DNA from: Bacteroidaceae bacterium
Lineage (GTDB): Bacteria; Bacteroidota; Bacteroidia; Bacteroidales; Bacteroidaceae
Assembly (NCBI GenBank): GCA_900770665.1
Contig: CAAGKZ010000014.1
Span: 1-26,086 of the forward strand
Reading direction: 5' to 3'
Length of the DNA stretch: 26,086 nt
The notes beneath the pieces were generated by a model. It did not search any database. It was given only the letters and a program-made list of their open reading frames with translations, and was not told the origin of the DNA. Below, piece after piece: positions 15,775 through 22,623 of this stretch (positions are counted from its first letter, which is position 1; each line of letters opens with the position of its first letter). The position numbers were made by a program, and so were the translations under genes.

Positions 15775-16634
15775 TTTATCAGTTCCATTTGCTTCTCATT
15801 CAGCTGCGGCATAACAACCTTTATCTCCACAATCATGTCGCCTGCGCCATCTCTTTTGTAGTGTGGCATCCCCTTGCCGCGCAGACGTAATTTGCTGTCG
15901 GGTTGCGTGCCGGCCTTAATCCTTGCTTTCACGCTGCCGTCTATGGTTGGGATGGTGACTTCGCCGCCAAGCAGCAGTGTGTAGAGGTCGCACACAACGG
16001 TGGTGTAAAGGTCATCGCTCATTCGCTTGAAGCGGTTGTCGGGTTCTATGCGGAATGTTATGTACAGGTTGCCCCGCTGTGTGCCGTCGGTGCTCTTTCC
16101 GCCACGTCCTTTGATTCTGATTTTCTGCCCGTCGGCAATGCCGGCCGGGATGGTTATGGCAATCTTCTCGCCGTTTATCTCCAGTATCTGCTTGTGGGTT
16201 GTTGCGGCTTCCTTGAGTGTGAGTTGCAGCGTGGCTTCAAGGTCGCTCGCTCCCTGCTGCCGCGCGGCGCGGAATGTTCCGCCAAAGAGTTGCTCAAAGA
16301 AGTCGCTGAAGCCGCTGTCGTTGCCGCTGCTGCGCCCGAAGTCGCCAAATCCACCGAAGCCGCTGAATCCTCCCGTATCACGGTTGCGCTGAGCCTCATA
16401 CTCTTCGCTGTGTTTCCAGTTCTCGCCATACTCGTCATACTTCCTGCGCTTCTCCGGGTCGCTGAGCACCTCGTTGGCTTCGTTGATTTCCTGGAATTTT
16501 GCTTTTGCCTGCGGGTTATCCTTGTTGAGGTCGGGGTGGTATTTCTTTGCCAATCTCCTGTATGCTCTCTTTATCTCCTGTTGTGAGGCGTCGTTTGCAA
16601 CGCCAAGCACTTTGTAATAGTCTATGAATGCCAT
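15753..16634 (-). CDS. cbpA: CbpA-like J-domain co-chaperone (class B DnaJ)
   Basis: This 293-residue protein starts with a J domain (about 1-70) containing the HPD motif at 33-35 (KYHPDLNKDN), which stimulates the ATPase of DnaK. A Gly/Phe-rich linker spans about 88-115 (GGFSGFGGFGDFG). The two-part C-terminal client-binding domain starts near 128 and includes the IAITIPAGIADGQKIRIKGRG strand. The cysteine-rich zinc domain of true DnaJ is absent, so it is a class B protein like E. coli CbpA. Residues from about 287 (KVKSER) and the stop are encoded by a heptamer array. In many relatives a cbpM modulator gene follows; none is seen in the 340 bases downstream. Confidence 0.92.
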   Translation of the reverse strand: MAFIDYYKVLGVANDASQQEIKRAYRRLAKKYHPDLNKDNPQAKAKFQEINEANEVLSDPEKRRKYDEYGENWKHSEEYEAQRNRDTGGFSGFGGFGDFGRSSGNDSGFSDFFEQLFGGTFRAARQQGASDLEATLQLTLKEAATTHKQILEINGEKIAITIPAGIADGQKIRIKGRGGKSTDGTQRGNLYITFRIEPDNRFKRMSDDLYTTVVCDLYTLLLGGEVTIPTIDGSVKARIKAGTQPDSKLRLRGKGMPHYKRDGAGDMIVEIKVVMPQLNEKQMELIKKVKSER

Positions 16635-16703
16635 AATCTTCTTTTTTTAGAAGAACAAAAAAATCTCCCTGTGGGTTTATTCACTCAATTTAACGTCCTC
16701 TTG

Positions 16704-16735
16704 TTTGTTCATTTGCCGAAAATGAACGATATTCG
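16704..16735 (+). promoter_or_regulatory. Candidate promoter with internal dyad (operator)
   Basis: TTTG at 16704-16707 and GATATTCG at 16728-16735 (two changes from TAnnTTTG) are 20 bases apart. The dyad GTTCATTT-N5-AAATGAAC (16707-16727, perfect 8-bp arms) occupies the spacer from end to end. This is a natural position for a repressor or activator site. Confidence 0.4.
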
Positions 16736-16760
16736 CGCCATAATCATAGAATACATTACA

Positions 16761-17663
16761 ATGAAGAACATTTTATCAATAATTGCTTTGGCTTTGTGTG
16801 TCGGTTTTGTGTCGTGCAGTGAGGAGTATGACCCTGATGCTGCTGAATCAAATTACACTCCGGCACCAGGTAAACGTCTTGTGGCATCGGTGAAGACTAC
16901 CTTTGAAGAGAACGGGGGCGAGAATTCTCACGAGCATCGTTTCTCTTATGATGCAAAGGGGCGTGTGAAAACTGTCAATTCGGATATTGTCATATATACT
17001 CCCGTGGTTATCAATAATAATGGTTTCCACGATACGGTCAATTACAGATGTAATATAACGTCGAGTGCCAACTATTTCTATCGTGGCGAGGAACTTGAGG
17101 TCGCATATACCGTTTCTACCGAGTACCCCGACCTTCCTGCGATGAACAGGACTGCGAGCAACTCGAATTTCGGCGTTTTCAGGTCAAACGGAGTGCTTGA
17201 ACGCTTTTCGTCGTCTTCCTATGAGTATACAGCAACACAGCTGAAACAGGCATATACAGACGGTGATATCTGTTTTGATGTGGTTCGTGATGGCGACGGC
17301 AATGTCAGTGGCTATAGAAAGTATATAGTTGCCACAGGGCAAGTGCTTGAGGATAGAACCGGGATGTATCACTATCATTCGGTGAAGAACAAGACGAATT
17401 TTGATTTCTCGGCCTACTTCGGCTATTGGGGAGTAGAACAGTGTGTGCCTGTCATTTCACGCTCATATCGTGCGCCTTATCAGTTGGCGGCATTCGGTAT
17501 GTTTGGCTCGACAAGCAATAATCTGCCGTTTGGCGTAATAGAACGCGGTGCCGATGGCAAGGAGAACCGCATATATGGCGAGTGGGAGTTTGACAATAAG
17601 GACTATCCGCTTTCTTATGTCGATACCGATGGTCGCAAGACTGTGATTACATATTGTGAATGA
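16761..17663 (+). CDS. Lipoprotein of unknown function, possibly DUF4595-like
   Basis: I chose the ATG at 16761 because it opens a proper lipoprotein signal, MKNILSIIALALCVGFVSC (cysteine 19); frames extending further upstream lack one. The protein is then 300 residues. The mature part is rich in aromatic and polar residues in short beta strands, with YD-type repeats such as HRFSYDAKGRVKTVNSD and, at the end, DNKDYPLSYVDTDGRKTVITY. That pattern of Y-D-x-x-G-R repeats and the final strand resembles Bacteroidetes proteins assigned to DUF4595, but I cannot confirm it. It should be anchored in the outer or inner membrane. It has a candidate regulated promoter and shares a terminator with the convergent M64 gene. 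Function unknown. Confidence 0.7.
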   Translation: MKNILSIIALALCVGFVSCSEEYDPDAAESNYTPAPGKRLVASVKTTFEENGGENSHEHRFSYDAKGRVKTVNSDIVIYTPVVINNNGFHDTVNYRCNITSSANYFYRGEELEVAYTVSTEYPDLPAMNRTASNSNFGVFRSNGVLERFSSSSYEYTATQLKQAYTDGDICFDVVRDGDGNVSGYRKYIVATGQVLEDRTGMYHYHSVKNKTNFDFSAYFGYWGVEQCVPVISRSYRAPYQLAAFGMFGSTSNNLPFGVIERGADGKENRIYGEWEFDNKDYPLSYVDTDGRKTVITYCE

Positions 17664-17691
17664 AAAAATGACCCCGACGGGGTCATTTTTT
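17663..17691. terminator. Bidirectional terminator between convergent genes
   Basis: A perfect 13-bp stem (17663-17675 with 17679-17691) around the loop GAC has six A residues on one side and six T on the other. It begins in the last base of the lipoprotein stop and ends six bases from the M64 gene end, so it serves both. Confidence 0.92.
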
Positions 17692-17696
17692 GTTTT

Positions 17697-19019
17697 TTAT
17701 TTACATATATAATCCAGATACTTTACTATGGCTTTTTGGCACACGGGGCAGAAGTCGGTCAGCGCTTTCATCATGCACTCGGGCCAGCCGCGGAATATTC
17801 CCTTTTCAAGATATGCACCGCCCTCGTATGCGCCAATCACCCAATCCTTCTCGGTTGAACCTTCGGGCGCTACTGTGGGTATCGGTGTGCCCTCGGCAAT
17901 CGAATTCTCCCACTTGCCGTTGAAATCAACAAAACGTGTCAGGTTTGCCTCCCATGGTTCCTTGCCGGCAGGGTAGAGTGCGCTCACGGTGTTGCCAATC
18001 TCAATATATTCGTCACCAAGACCCATGAGTGAGTGTCCGAACTCGTGTACATATACTTCGCCTGTGCGGCCGGTCTTTCCGGCCGAGCCCAGTCCGTAGA
18101 AATTGTATATGCCGCCACCACCGTACTTGTCGGTGTTGGTGAGGATGAAGATGCTTTCGTATGGAGCGTTGGCTGCCACGTCTCTTACCTTCTGGAACTC
18201 CTCGGTCATTTGGTAGCGTTCGCTGTTAAGTGTGTAGAAACGTGTTTCCAGCAGATTGTCTACCCACTTGCCGATGCCTGGTTTGCTTATTCCCTTTTCC
18301 CTTGACGGTGCCCACACGGCACGTATGTTTATTCTGTGGGCATTCTCTGTGAAAGGTGAATAGCTGAAGAGTGCGTCGTTCCACATGCGGCATGCGGCCA
18401 TAAACCTCTCTTTTTCGTCGGCTGTAAATCCGTCGGGCAACAGCACTATGTCGAGGCTGTGGGCAATGTCGCCACCGATGTGAATGTCTATGCACTCATA
18501 CTGTGGCTTCTGTGTGGCGATGTTGTAGTCATTTACGCATACCTCCTGTGCATATCTCTTTTCCCACTCTTTTGTCTGTTTGTTGCGGGCATAGAACTCA
18601 ATGCGGAAGTCCTTTGCAGGCTCGGGGAATATGACGCCTTCGGGGAACGAACGGCTTGTGACTGTTGCTTCGGGTGTTGTCTGCCACTCGTTGAACAGCG
18701 TGCAGTAGTTGTTCTTGTATATTACCTTGCCGGTAGCCTTGTCTATGATGCGGAAGTGCTGTTCGCCATAGTCGAACGGGTTGATGAGCGAAACTTTCGA
18801 GCCAGCCCATTCGCCCTCCCGGATAACCTTGTCAAAGTAGTAGAACTCCTCTTTGCTGTCGCCTGCGTGGTGGAAGTCGAAGCGCATGGTGCCATCGGTG
18901 AAGAACTCACTATAGTTAACATTGTTGTCAAGACCCTGTGTAGATGTTGTCAACTCTTTGGTTGTTCCGCACGACAGCAGTGCCGCCGTTGCCAGTGTGG
19001 AAAGGAAAAGTTTTCTCAT
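17697..19019 (-). CDS. M64 family zinc metallopeptidase lipoprotein
   Basis: I chose the start at 19019 (440 residues) because it gives a clean lipoprotein signal ending ALLSC (cysteine 17); a frame nine codons longer would precede the signal and overlap the promoter. An N-terminal beta domain typical of M64 proteins spans about 30-155. The peptidase domain follows, with the zinc site HEFGHSLMGLGDEY at 325-338 (H325, E326 catalytic base, H329 and D336 as probable ligand). The strand HSLDIVLLPDGFTADEKERF near 187-206 is also characteristic. The M64 founder cleaves the IgA heavy chain in a gut Clostridium, but many Bacteroidetes members have unknown substrates, so IgA cleavage is only a possibility. 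The protein is probably surface- or periplasm-facing. Confidence 0.9.
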   Translation of the reverse strand: MRKLFLSTLATAALLSCGTTKELTTSTQGLDNNVNYSEFFTDGTMRFDFHHAGDSKEEFYYFDKVIREGEWAGSKVSLINPFDYGEQHFRIIDKATGKVIYKNNYCTLFNEWQTTPEATVTSRSFPEGVIFPEPAKDFRIEFYARNKQTKEWEKRYAQEVCVNDYNIATQKPQYECIDIHIGGDIAHSLDIVLLPDGFTADEKERFMAACRMWNDALFSYSPFTENAHRINIRAVWAPSREKGISKPGIGKWVDNLLETRFYTLNSERYQMTEEFQKVRDVAANAPYESIFILTNTDKYGGGGIYNFYGLGSAGKTGRTGEVYVHEFGHSLMGLGDEYIEIGNTVSALYPAGKEPWEANLTRFVDFNGKWENSIAEGTPIPTVAPEGSTEKDWVIGAYEGGAYLEKGIFRGWPECMMKALTDFCPVCQKAIVKYLDYICK

Positions 19020-19043
19020 AAAATAGATTGTTTGTTGCTGCCG

Positions 19044-19051
19044 CAAAGGTA
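19044..19051 (-). promoter_or_regulatory. -7 box of M64 peptidase gene
   Basis: On the minus strand the bases read TACCTTTG, matching TAnnTTTG, 24 bases upstream of the chosen start. No clear -33 element is visible. Confidence 0.55.
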
Positions 19052-19121
19052 GAAAAAATATCCGACAGCCATTCTTTAAACTTCTGTTTTTTGGAGTTAT
19101 GATAAATTAACACCCTAAAAG

Positions 19122-19152
19122 TTGATGTTTTAGCACTTTATTTGTACTTTTG
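19122..19152 (+). promoter_or_regulatory. Promoter of SPOR lipoprotein gene
   Basis: TTG (19122-19124), a 20-base spacer and TACTTTTG (19145-19152) fit the Bacteroidetes consensus well. The leader is about 35 bases. Confidence 0.65.
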
Positions 19153-19193
19153 TAACATATTTTGAAATAATTATAAAAAATAAAATACGCTTT

Positions 19194-19688
19194 ATGAAAA
19201 AATTATTTGTAATTGCAGTTGCCGCTTGTGTGGCATTCTCTTTCACATCATGTAAGTCTTCTAAGGACAGTGCATACAAAACAGCTTACGATGAGGCTCG
19301 TCAAGCCGAGCTCGCCGAGGGTAACGGCCAGCAGAGCGAGGCTGTTGAGATTGCTCCCGTGGCATCATCTACAGCCAATCAGGATGTAGATACTACTTAC
19401 CGTACCGAGAAGGTTGTTCTCTCATCGGGCGCCGAGGGTTCACTCAAGGCTTTCAGCGTTGTGTGTGGCAGCTACAGCAGAAAAGAGGGAGCCGAGAATA
19501 TCCGTCAGACTTTGGTGAACGAGGGTTACAATGCGATTGTAGTGCAGAATCCTTCAACAGGTCTTTATCGTGTGGTATGTGCTTCTTGCGATACAAAAGA
19601 GGAGGCAGCTGTCGCACGTGACAAGTTCAAGGCTGCTCACCAGGGCAATGGCGATTTCCAGAAAGCCTGGTTGCTTTACAACAAGTAA
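19194..19688 (+). CDS. SPOR-domain lipoprotein
   Basis: This 164-residue protein has a lipoprotein signal ending FSFTSC (cysteine 20), a low-complexity acidic linker (about 25-80) and a C-terminal SPOR domain at about 84-162 (LKAFSVVCGSYSRKEGAENIRQTLVNEG, then YRVVCASCDTKEEAAVARDKF). SPOR domains bind glycan strands of peptidoglycan that lack stem peptides, which marks septal sites. The protein may therefore help in cell division or envelope maintenance. It has a strong promoter signal and its own terminator, so it is likely monocistronic. Family assignment is good; the specific role is unknown. Confidence 0.85.
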   Translation: MKKLFVIAVAACVAFSFTSCKSSKDSAYKTAYDEARQAELAEGNGQQSEAVEIAPVASSTANQDVDTTYRTEKVVLSSGAEGSLKAFSVVCGSYSRKEGAENIRQTLVNEGYNAIVVQNPSTGLYRVVCASCDTKEEAAVARDKFKAAHQGNGDFQKAWLLYNK

Positions 19689-19695
19689 ATGAGAT

Positions 19696-19722
19696 AAGGC
19701 TTCCACTATGGGAGCCTTTTTT
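19696..19722 (+). terminator. Terminator after SPOR gene
   Basis: A 9-bp stem (19696-19704 with 19710-19718, one G-T wobble) with a 5-base loop is followed by TTTTTT at 19717-19722. Confidence 0.8.
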
Positions 19723-19758
19723 ACAAAATATATTACGCGGATTCAAAACAATAATGTC

Positions 19759-20145
19759 ATGTCACAAGGATATACCGTTAAAGAGTACAATGCTCCTGTA
19801 AAGCGCTATTGTCAGACCCTTGACCTTAAGGATAACCCCGAACTCATTGCCGAGTACCGTCGCCGTCACAGTGACGGAGAGGCTTGGAGCGAGATACTTG
19901 ACGGAATACGCAGCGTGGGCATCCTTGAAATGGAAATATACATTGTCGGCACGCGTCTTTTCATGATTGTGGAGACTCCGCTCGACTTTGACTGGGACAG
20001 CGCCATGGCGCGTCTTGCAACCTTGCCACGCCAGCAGGAGTGGGAGGATTATATGTCCGAGTTCCAGCAGGCAGCGCCCGGTAGCTCATCGAACGAGAAA
20101 TGGCGCATGATGGAGCGTATATTCCATCTTTACGAGAAAAAATAA
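19759..20145 (+). CDS. rhaM: L-rhamnose mutarotase family protein
   Basis: I chose the ATG at 19759 (128 residues, MSQGYTVKEYNAPVKRYCQTL); an earlier ATG at 19708 lies inside the preceding terminator. The protein is a small dimeric ferredoxin-like fold with the family patterns YCQTLDLKDNPELIAEYRRRH, then WSEILDGIRSVGILEMEIY, and WEDYMSEFQ near the end. RhaM speeds alpha/beta anomer exchange of L-rhamnose. Here the partner gene seven bases downstream is a FucP-type permease, so the real sugar may be L-fucose or another deoxysugar. The tight spacing shows cotranscription. No catabolic kinase, isomerase or aldolase gene is present in the window. Confidence 0.85.
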   Translation: MSQGYTVKEYNAPVKRYCQTLDLKDNPELIAEYRRRHSDGEAWSEILDGIRSVGILEMEIYIVGTRLFMIVETPLDFDWDSAMARLATLPRQQEWEDYMSEFQQAAPGSSSNEKWRMMERIFHLYEKK

Positions 20146-20152
20146 TACCATT

Positions 20153-21463
20153 ATGGGGAGAATAATTAACAAAAGCAAGCTCATAGATAAACGCTATCTG
20201 TTGCCGTTTATACTGGTGACATCCCTTTTTGCATTGTGGGGATTTGCCAATAACATAACCAGTCCTATGGTGGCAACCTTCCAGACGCTTATGGAACTGC
20301 CGGCTTCAAAGGCCGCGCTTGTACAGTTCGCGTTCTATGGCGGCTATGCTACAATGGCTGTTCCCGCAGCGTTGTTCATCCGTCGCTACAGCTATAAAAG
20401 CGGTATTCTTATTGGTCTTGCCCTTTATGCTGTGGGTGCGTTGTTGTTCATCCCGGCTGCAGCTCAGCAGAGCTTTGCCTTTTTCTGCGTGTCGCTGTAT
20501 ATTCTCACCTTTGGCCTTGCCTTTTTGGAGACAACTGCCAATCCGCTAATTCTCTCTCTTGGTTCAAAGGAGACCTCTACAAGACGTCTTAACCTTTCGC
20601 AGGCATTTAACCCCATAGGCTCTTTGCTTGGTATGTCGGTGGCTTCACTTGTGGTGTTGCCGGGACTTTTGTCGGACAAACGCGATGCTGCGGGTGAAAT
20701 CATCTATAGCACACTCCCCGCCGCCGAAAAGGCTGCAATACGTGAGCACGACCTGGCTCTGATACGCGACCCGTATGTGGCGTTGGGTCTTGTGGTACTT
20801 GTTATCTTTGTGATTTTCTTCTGTGTGGTAATCCCTAATCTGCAGGGTGAAAGAGCTGTCCACGTTAATAACAGAACTACGCTCAAGAATCTGTGGAACA
20901 ATAGGAAGTATCGCTATGGCGTTGTGGCTCAGATGTTCTATGTCGCGGCGCAGATTATGGTGTGGACATTCATTATCCAATATGCCGACAATCTTGGTAT
21001 AAACAAAGCGGTTGCCGAACGCTACAATATCTGTGCGATGATACTGTTCCTTTGCGGTCGTTTTGTGAGCACAGTGCTCATGCGTTACTGCAGACCCGGT
21101 GTGTTGCTGGCTGTCTTTGGCTTTGGTGCAACAGTTGCATCGCTCGGTGCTGTTTTCATTGTTGGAATGACCGGCCTGCACTGCCTTGTTGCCATCAGTT
21201 TCTTTATGTCACTCATGTTCCCGACTATATATGGTATCGCGCTTGAGAACGTCAGCCGCGAGGATACATCGCTTGGTGCAGCATTCCTTGTGATGGCAAT
21301 TGTGGGCGGTGCCTTGATGCCTCCGCTGCAGGGAATGGTTATTGATGCCGGTGTTGTCTTTGGTATGCCCGCTGTCAATGTGTCATACATGTTGCCGATG
21401 CTTTGCTTTGTCATAGTCACAGTCTATGCCATTGCTTGCAGGAGAGTACAGAAACAGCAATAA
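20153..21463 (+). CDS. fucP: FucP-family sugar:H+ symporter
   Basis: This 436-residue major facilitator protein has twelve hydrophobic helices. The opening SLFALWGFANNITSPMVATFQ and the helix-2 segment FAFYGGYATMAVPAALFIRRYSYKSG are typical of the FucP subfamily, as are FLETTANPLILSLG and the RLNLSQAFNPIGSLLG motif in helix 5. FucP brings L-fucose, and in relatives other hexoses, into the cell with protons. The context with a mutarotase of the RhaM family supports a deoxysugar uptake pair. ruvX starts 13 bases after its stop and may share the transcript although it is functionally unrelated. Family firm, sugar inferred. Confidence 0.9.
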   Translation: MGRIINKSKLIDKRYLLPFILVTSLFALWGFANNITSPMVATFQTLMELPASKAALVQFAFYGGYATMAVPAALFIRRYSYKSGILIGLALYAVGALLFIPAAAQQSFAFFCVSLYILTFGLAFLETTANPLILSLGSKETSTRRLNLSQAFNPIGSLLGMSVASLVVLPGLLSDKRDAAGEIIYSTLPAAEKAAIREHDLALIRDPYVALGLVVLVIFVIFFCVVIPNLQGERAVHVNNRTTLKNLWNNRKYRYGVVAQMFYVAAQIMVWTFIIQYADNLGINKAVAERYNICAMILFLCGRFVSTVLMRYCRPGVLLAVFGFGATVASLGAVFIVGMTGLHCLVAISFFMSLMFPTIYGIALENVSREDTSLGAAFLVMAIVGGALMPPLQGMVIDAGVVFGMPAVNVSYMLPMLCFVIVTVYAIACRRVQKQQ

Positions 21464-21475
21464 GGAGATTCCGGT

Positions 21476-21904
21476 ATGGCAAGGATATTGGCTATAGATT
21501 ATGGAAAAAAGCGTACAGGCTTGGCTGTGAGTGATGAACTGCAGCTCATTGCCGGAGGATTGACAACCGTTGCCACCGCAACGCTCATAGAGTATATTCT
21601 CGACTACGTGAAACGCGAACCGGTTGAGCGTATCGTTGTCGGCTTGCCAAAGCAGATGAACAATACACCGTCCGAGAATATGTGCCGCATTGAACCTTTT
21701 GTCAACCGCTTGCGCAAACTGTTGCCCGACACGCCTGTGGAGTATCACGATGAGCGCTTTACCTCAGTGCTTGCCCACCAGGCAATACTTGCATCGGGAA
21801 TAGGCAAAATGGCACGCCGCAATAAGGAACTTGTTGACGAGGTGAGCGCTACCATAATCCTGCAGTCATACATGGAAAGCCGAAGGCTTCGAGGAGAAAG
21901 GTGA
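21476..21904 (+). CDS. ruvX: RuvX/YqgF putative Holliday junction resolvase
   Basis: This 142-residue RNase H-fold protein has all YqgF signatures: RILAIDYGKKRTGLAVSDE (3-21) with the metal-binding aspartate, ERIVVGLPKQMNN near 51-63, YHDERFTSVLA near 89-99, and VDEVSATIILQSYM near 120-133. YqgF is an essential protein in E. coli, reported to resolve junctions and to take part in 16S rRNA processing. It precedes def, an order seen in other Bacteroidetes as far as I know. The last codons and the stop are provided by the first unit of a heptamer array, giving the C-terminus RLRGER; the natural end may have been lost or displaced. Confidence 0.93.
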   Translation: MARILAIDYGKKRTGLAVSDELQLIAGGLTTVATATLIEYILDYVKREPVERIVVGLPKQMNNTPSENMCRIEPFVNRLRKLLPDTPVEYHDERFTSVLAHQAILASGIGKMARRNKELVDEVSATIILQSYMESRRLRGER

Positions 21905-21931
21905 AAGGTGAAAAGTGAAAGGTGAAATCGG
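21897..21931 (+). repeat. Heptamer array at ruvX 3' end, 5 units
   Basis: The units are AAAGGTG, AAAGGTG, AAAAGTG, AAAGGTG and AAATCGG. The ruvX stop codon is formed across the first and second units. The last unit is a variant of the closing unit. Confidence 0.85.
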
Positions 21932-21958
21932 GAAAATGGTCTTTAACTTATTGCTTTT

Positions 21959-22000
21959 CAGTTTTTAGTTTTCAGTTTTTAGTTTTCACCTTTCAGTTTC
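21959..22000 (-). repeat. Opposed heptamer array before def, 6 units
   Basis: On the minus strand the units are GAAACTG, AAAGGTG, then AAAACTA and AAAACTG alternating twice. It faces the ruvX array, forming an imperfect inverted repeat with a 27-base centre. It is the only array antisense to both neighbouring genes. Confidence 0.8.
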
Positions 22001-22065
22001 AAGCTCTCCACCCTTTTGGGCCTTTTGTGGCGTTTTTTAAAATAGAATTAAAAACAAAAAATATT

Positions 22066-22623
22066 ATGATATTACCAATTTATCTCTACGGGCAGCCCGT
22101 ACTCAAGAAAGTATCAGAGGATATAACAGCCGAATATCCCAACCTCAATGAACTTATCCAGAATATGTTCGATACAATGCATCATGCACAGGGTATTGGC
22201 CTTGCGGCACCTCAGATTGGTCTTGCAATACGTCTGGTTGTTGTTGACCTTGATGTCCTTGCCGAGGATGAGCCCGAGTTCAAGGATTTCCGTCGCGTAT
22301 ATATCAATGCCCATATCATTGAGACATCGGATGAGACCGATACAATGGAGGAGGGCTGTTTGAGTCTCCCCGGTATACACGAGAAGGTGACACGTCCGTC
22401 GCGCATACATGTGACCTACCTCGACGAGAACTTTGTCCAGCACGACGAGTGGGTCGATGGTTATCTTGCGCGTGTGATGCAGCATGAGTTCGACCACCTC
22501 GAGGGTAAGGTGTTCTCGGACCGTCTTTCACCCTTGCGCCGCCAGATGAACAAGAACAAACTCGGTAATCTTGCAAAAGGCAAGGTTGCTTGTGACTACA
22601 AGGTAAAGCGCGTGATGCGATGA
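22066..22623 (+). CDS. def: Peptide deformylase
   Basis: I chose the ATG at 22066 (185 residues); longer frames upstream only translate the heptamer array. The three deformylase motifs are present: GIGLAAPQIG at 43-52, EEGCLSLPG at 95-103 and QHEFDHLEG at 139-147. C98, H140 and H144 should bind the catalytic metal and E141 act as the base. The enzyme removes the formyl group from the initiator methionine of new proteins. It is followed with a four-base overlap by the TPR gene, so the two are translationally coupled. No clear promoter is visible between ruvX and def. Confidence 0.96.
   Translation: MILPIYLYGQPVLKKVSEDITAEYPNLNELIQNMFDTMHHAQGIGLAAPQIGLAIRLVVVDLDVLAEDEPEFKDFRRVYINAHIIETSDETDTMEEGCLSLPGIHEKVTRPSRIHVTYLDENFVQHDEWVDGYLARVMQHEFDHLEGKVFSDRLSPLRRQMNKNKLGNLAKGKVACDYKVKRVMR

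Noticed and set aside
16761..19019. A toxin-immunity or peptidase-inhibitor pair formed by the unknown lipoprotein and the M64 peptidase
   Set aside because: They are convergent, have separate promoters and share only a terminator. Nothing in the sequence supports a functional pair.
21922..22065. Longer N-terminus for peptide deformylase
   Set aside because: The extra 48 residues are a translation of the opposed heptamer array. All known deformylases start close to the LPIYLYGQPVL segment, so the ATG at 22066 was kept.
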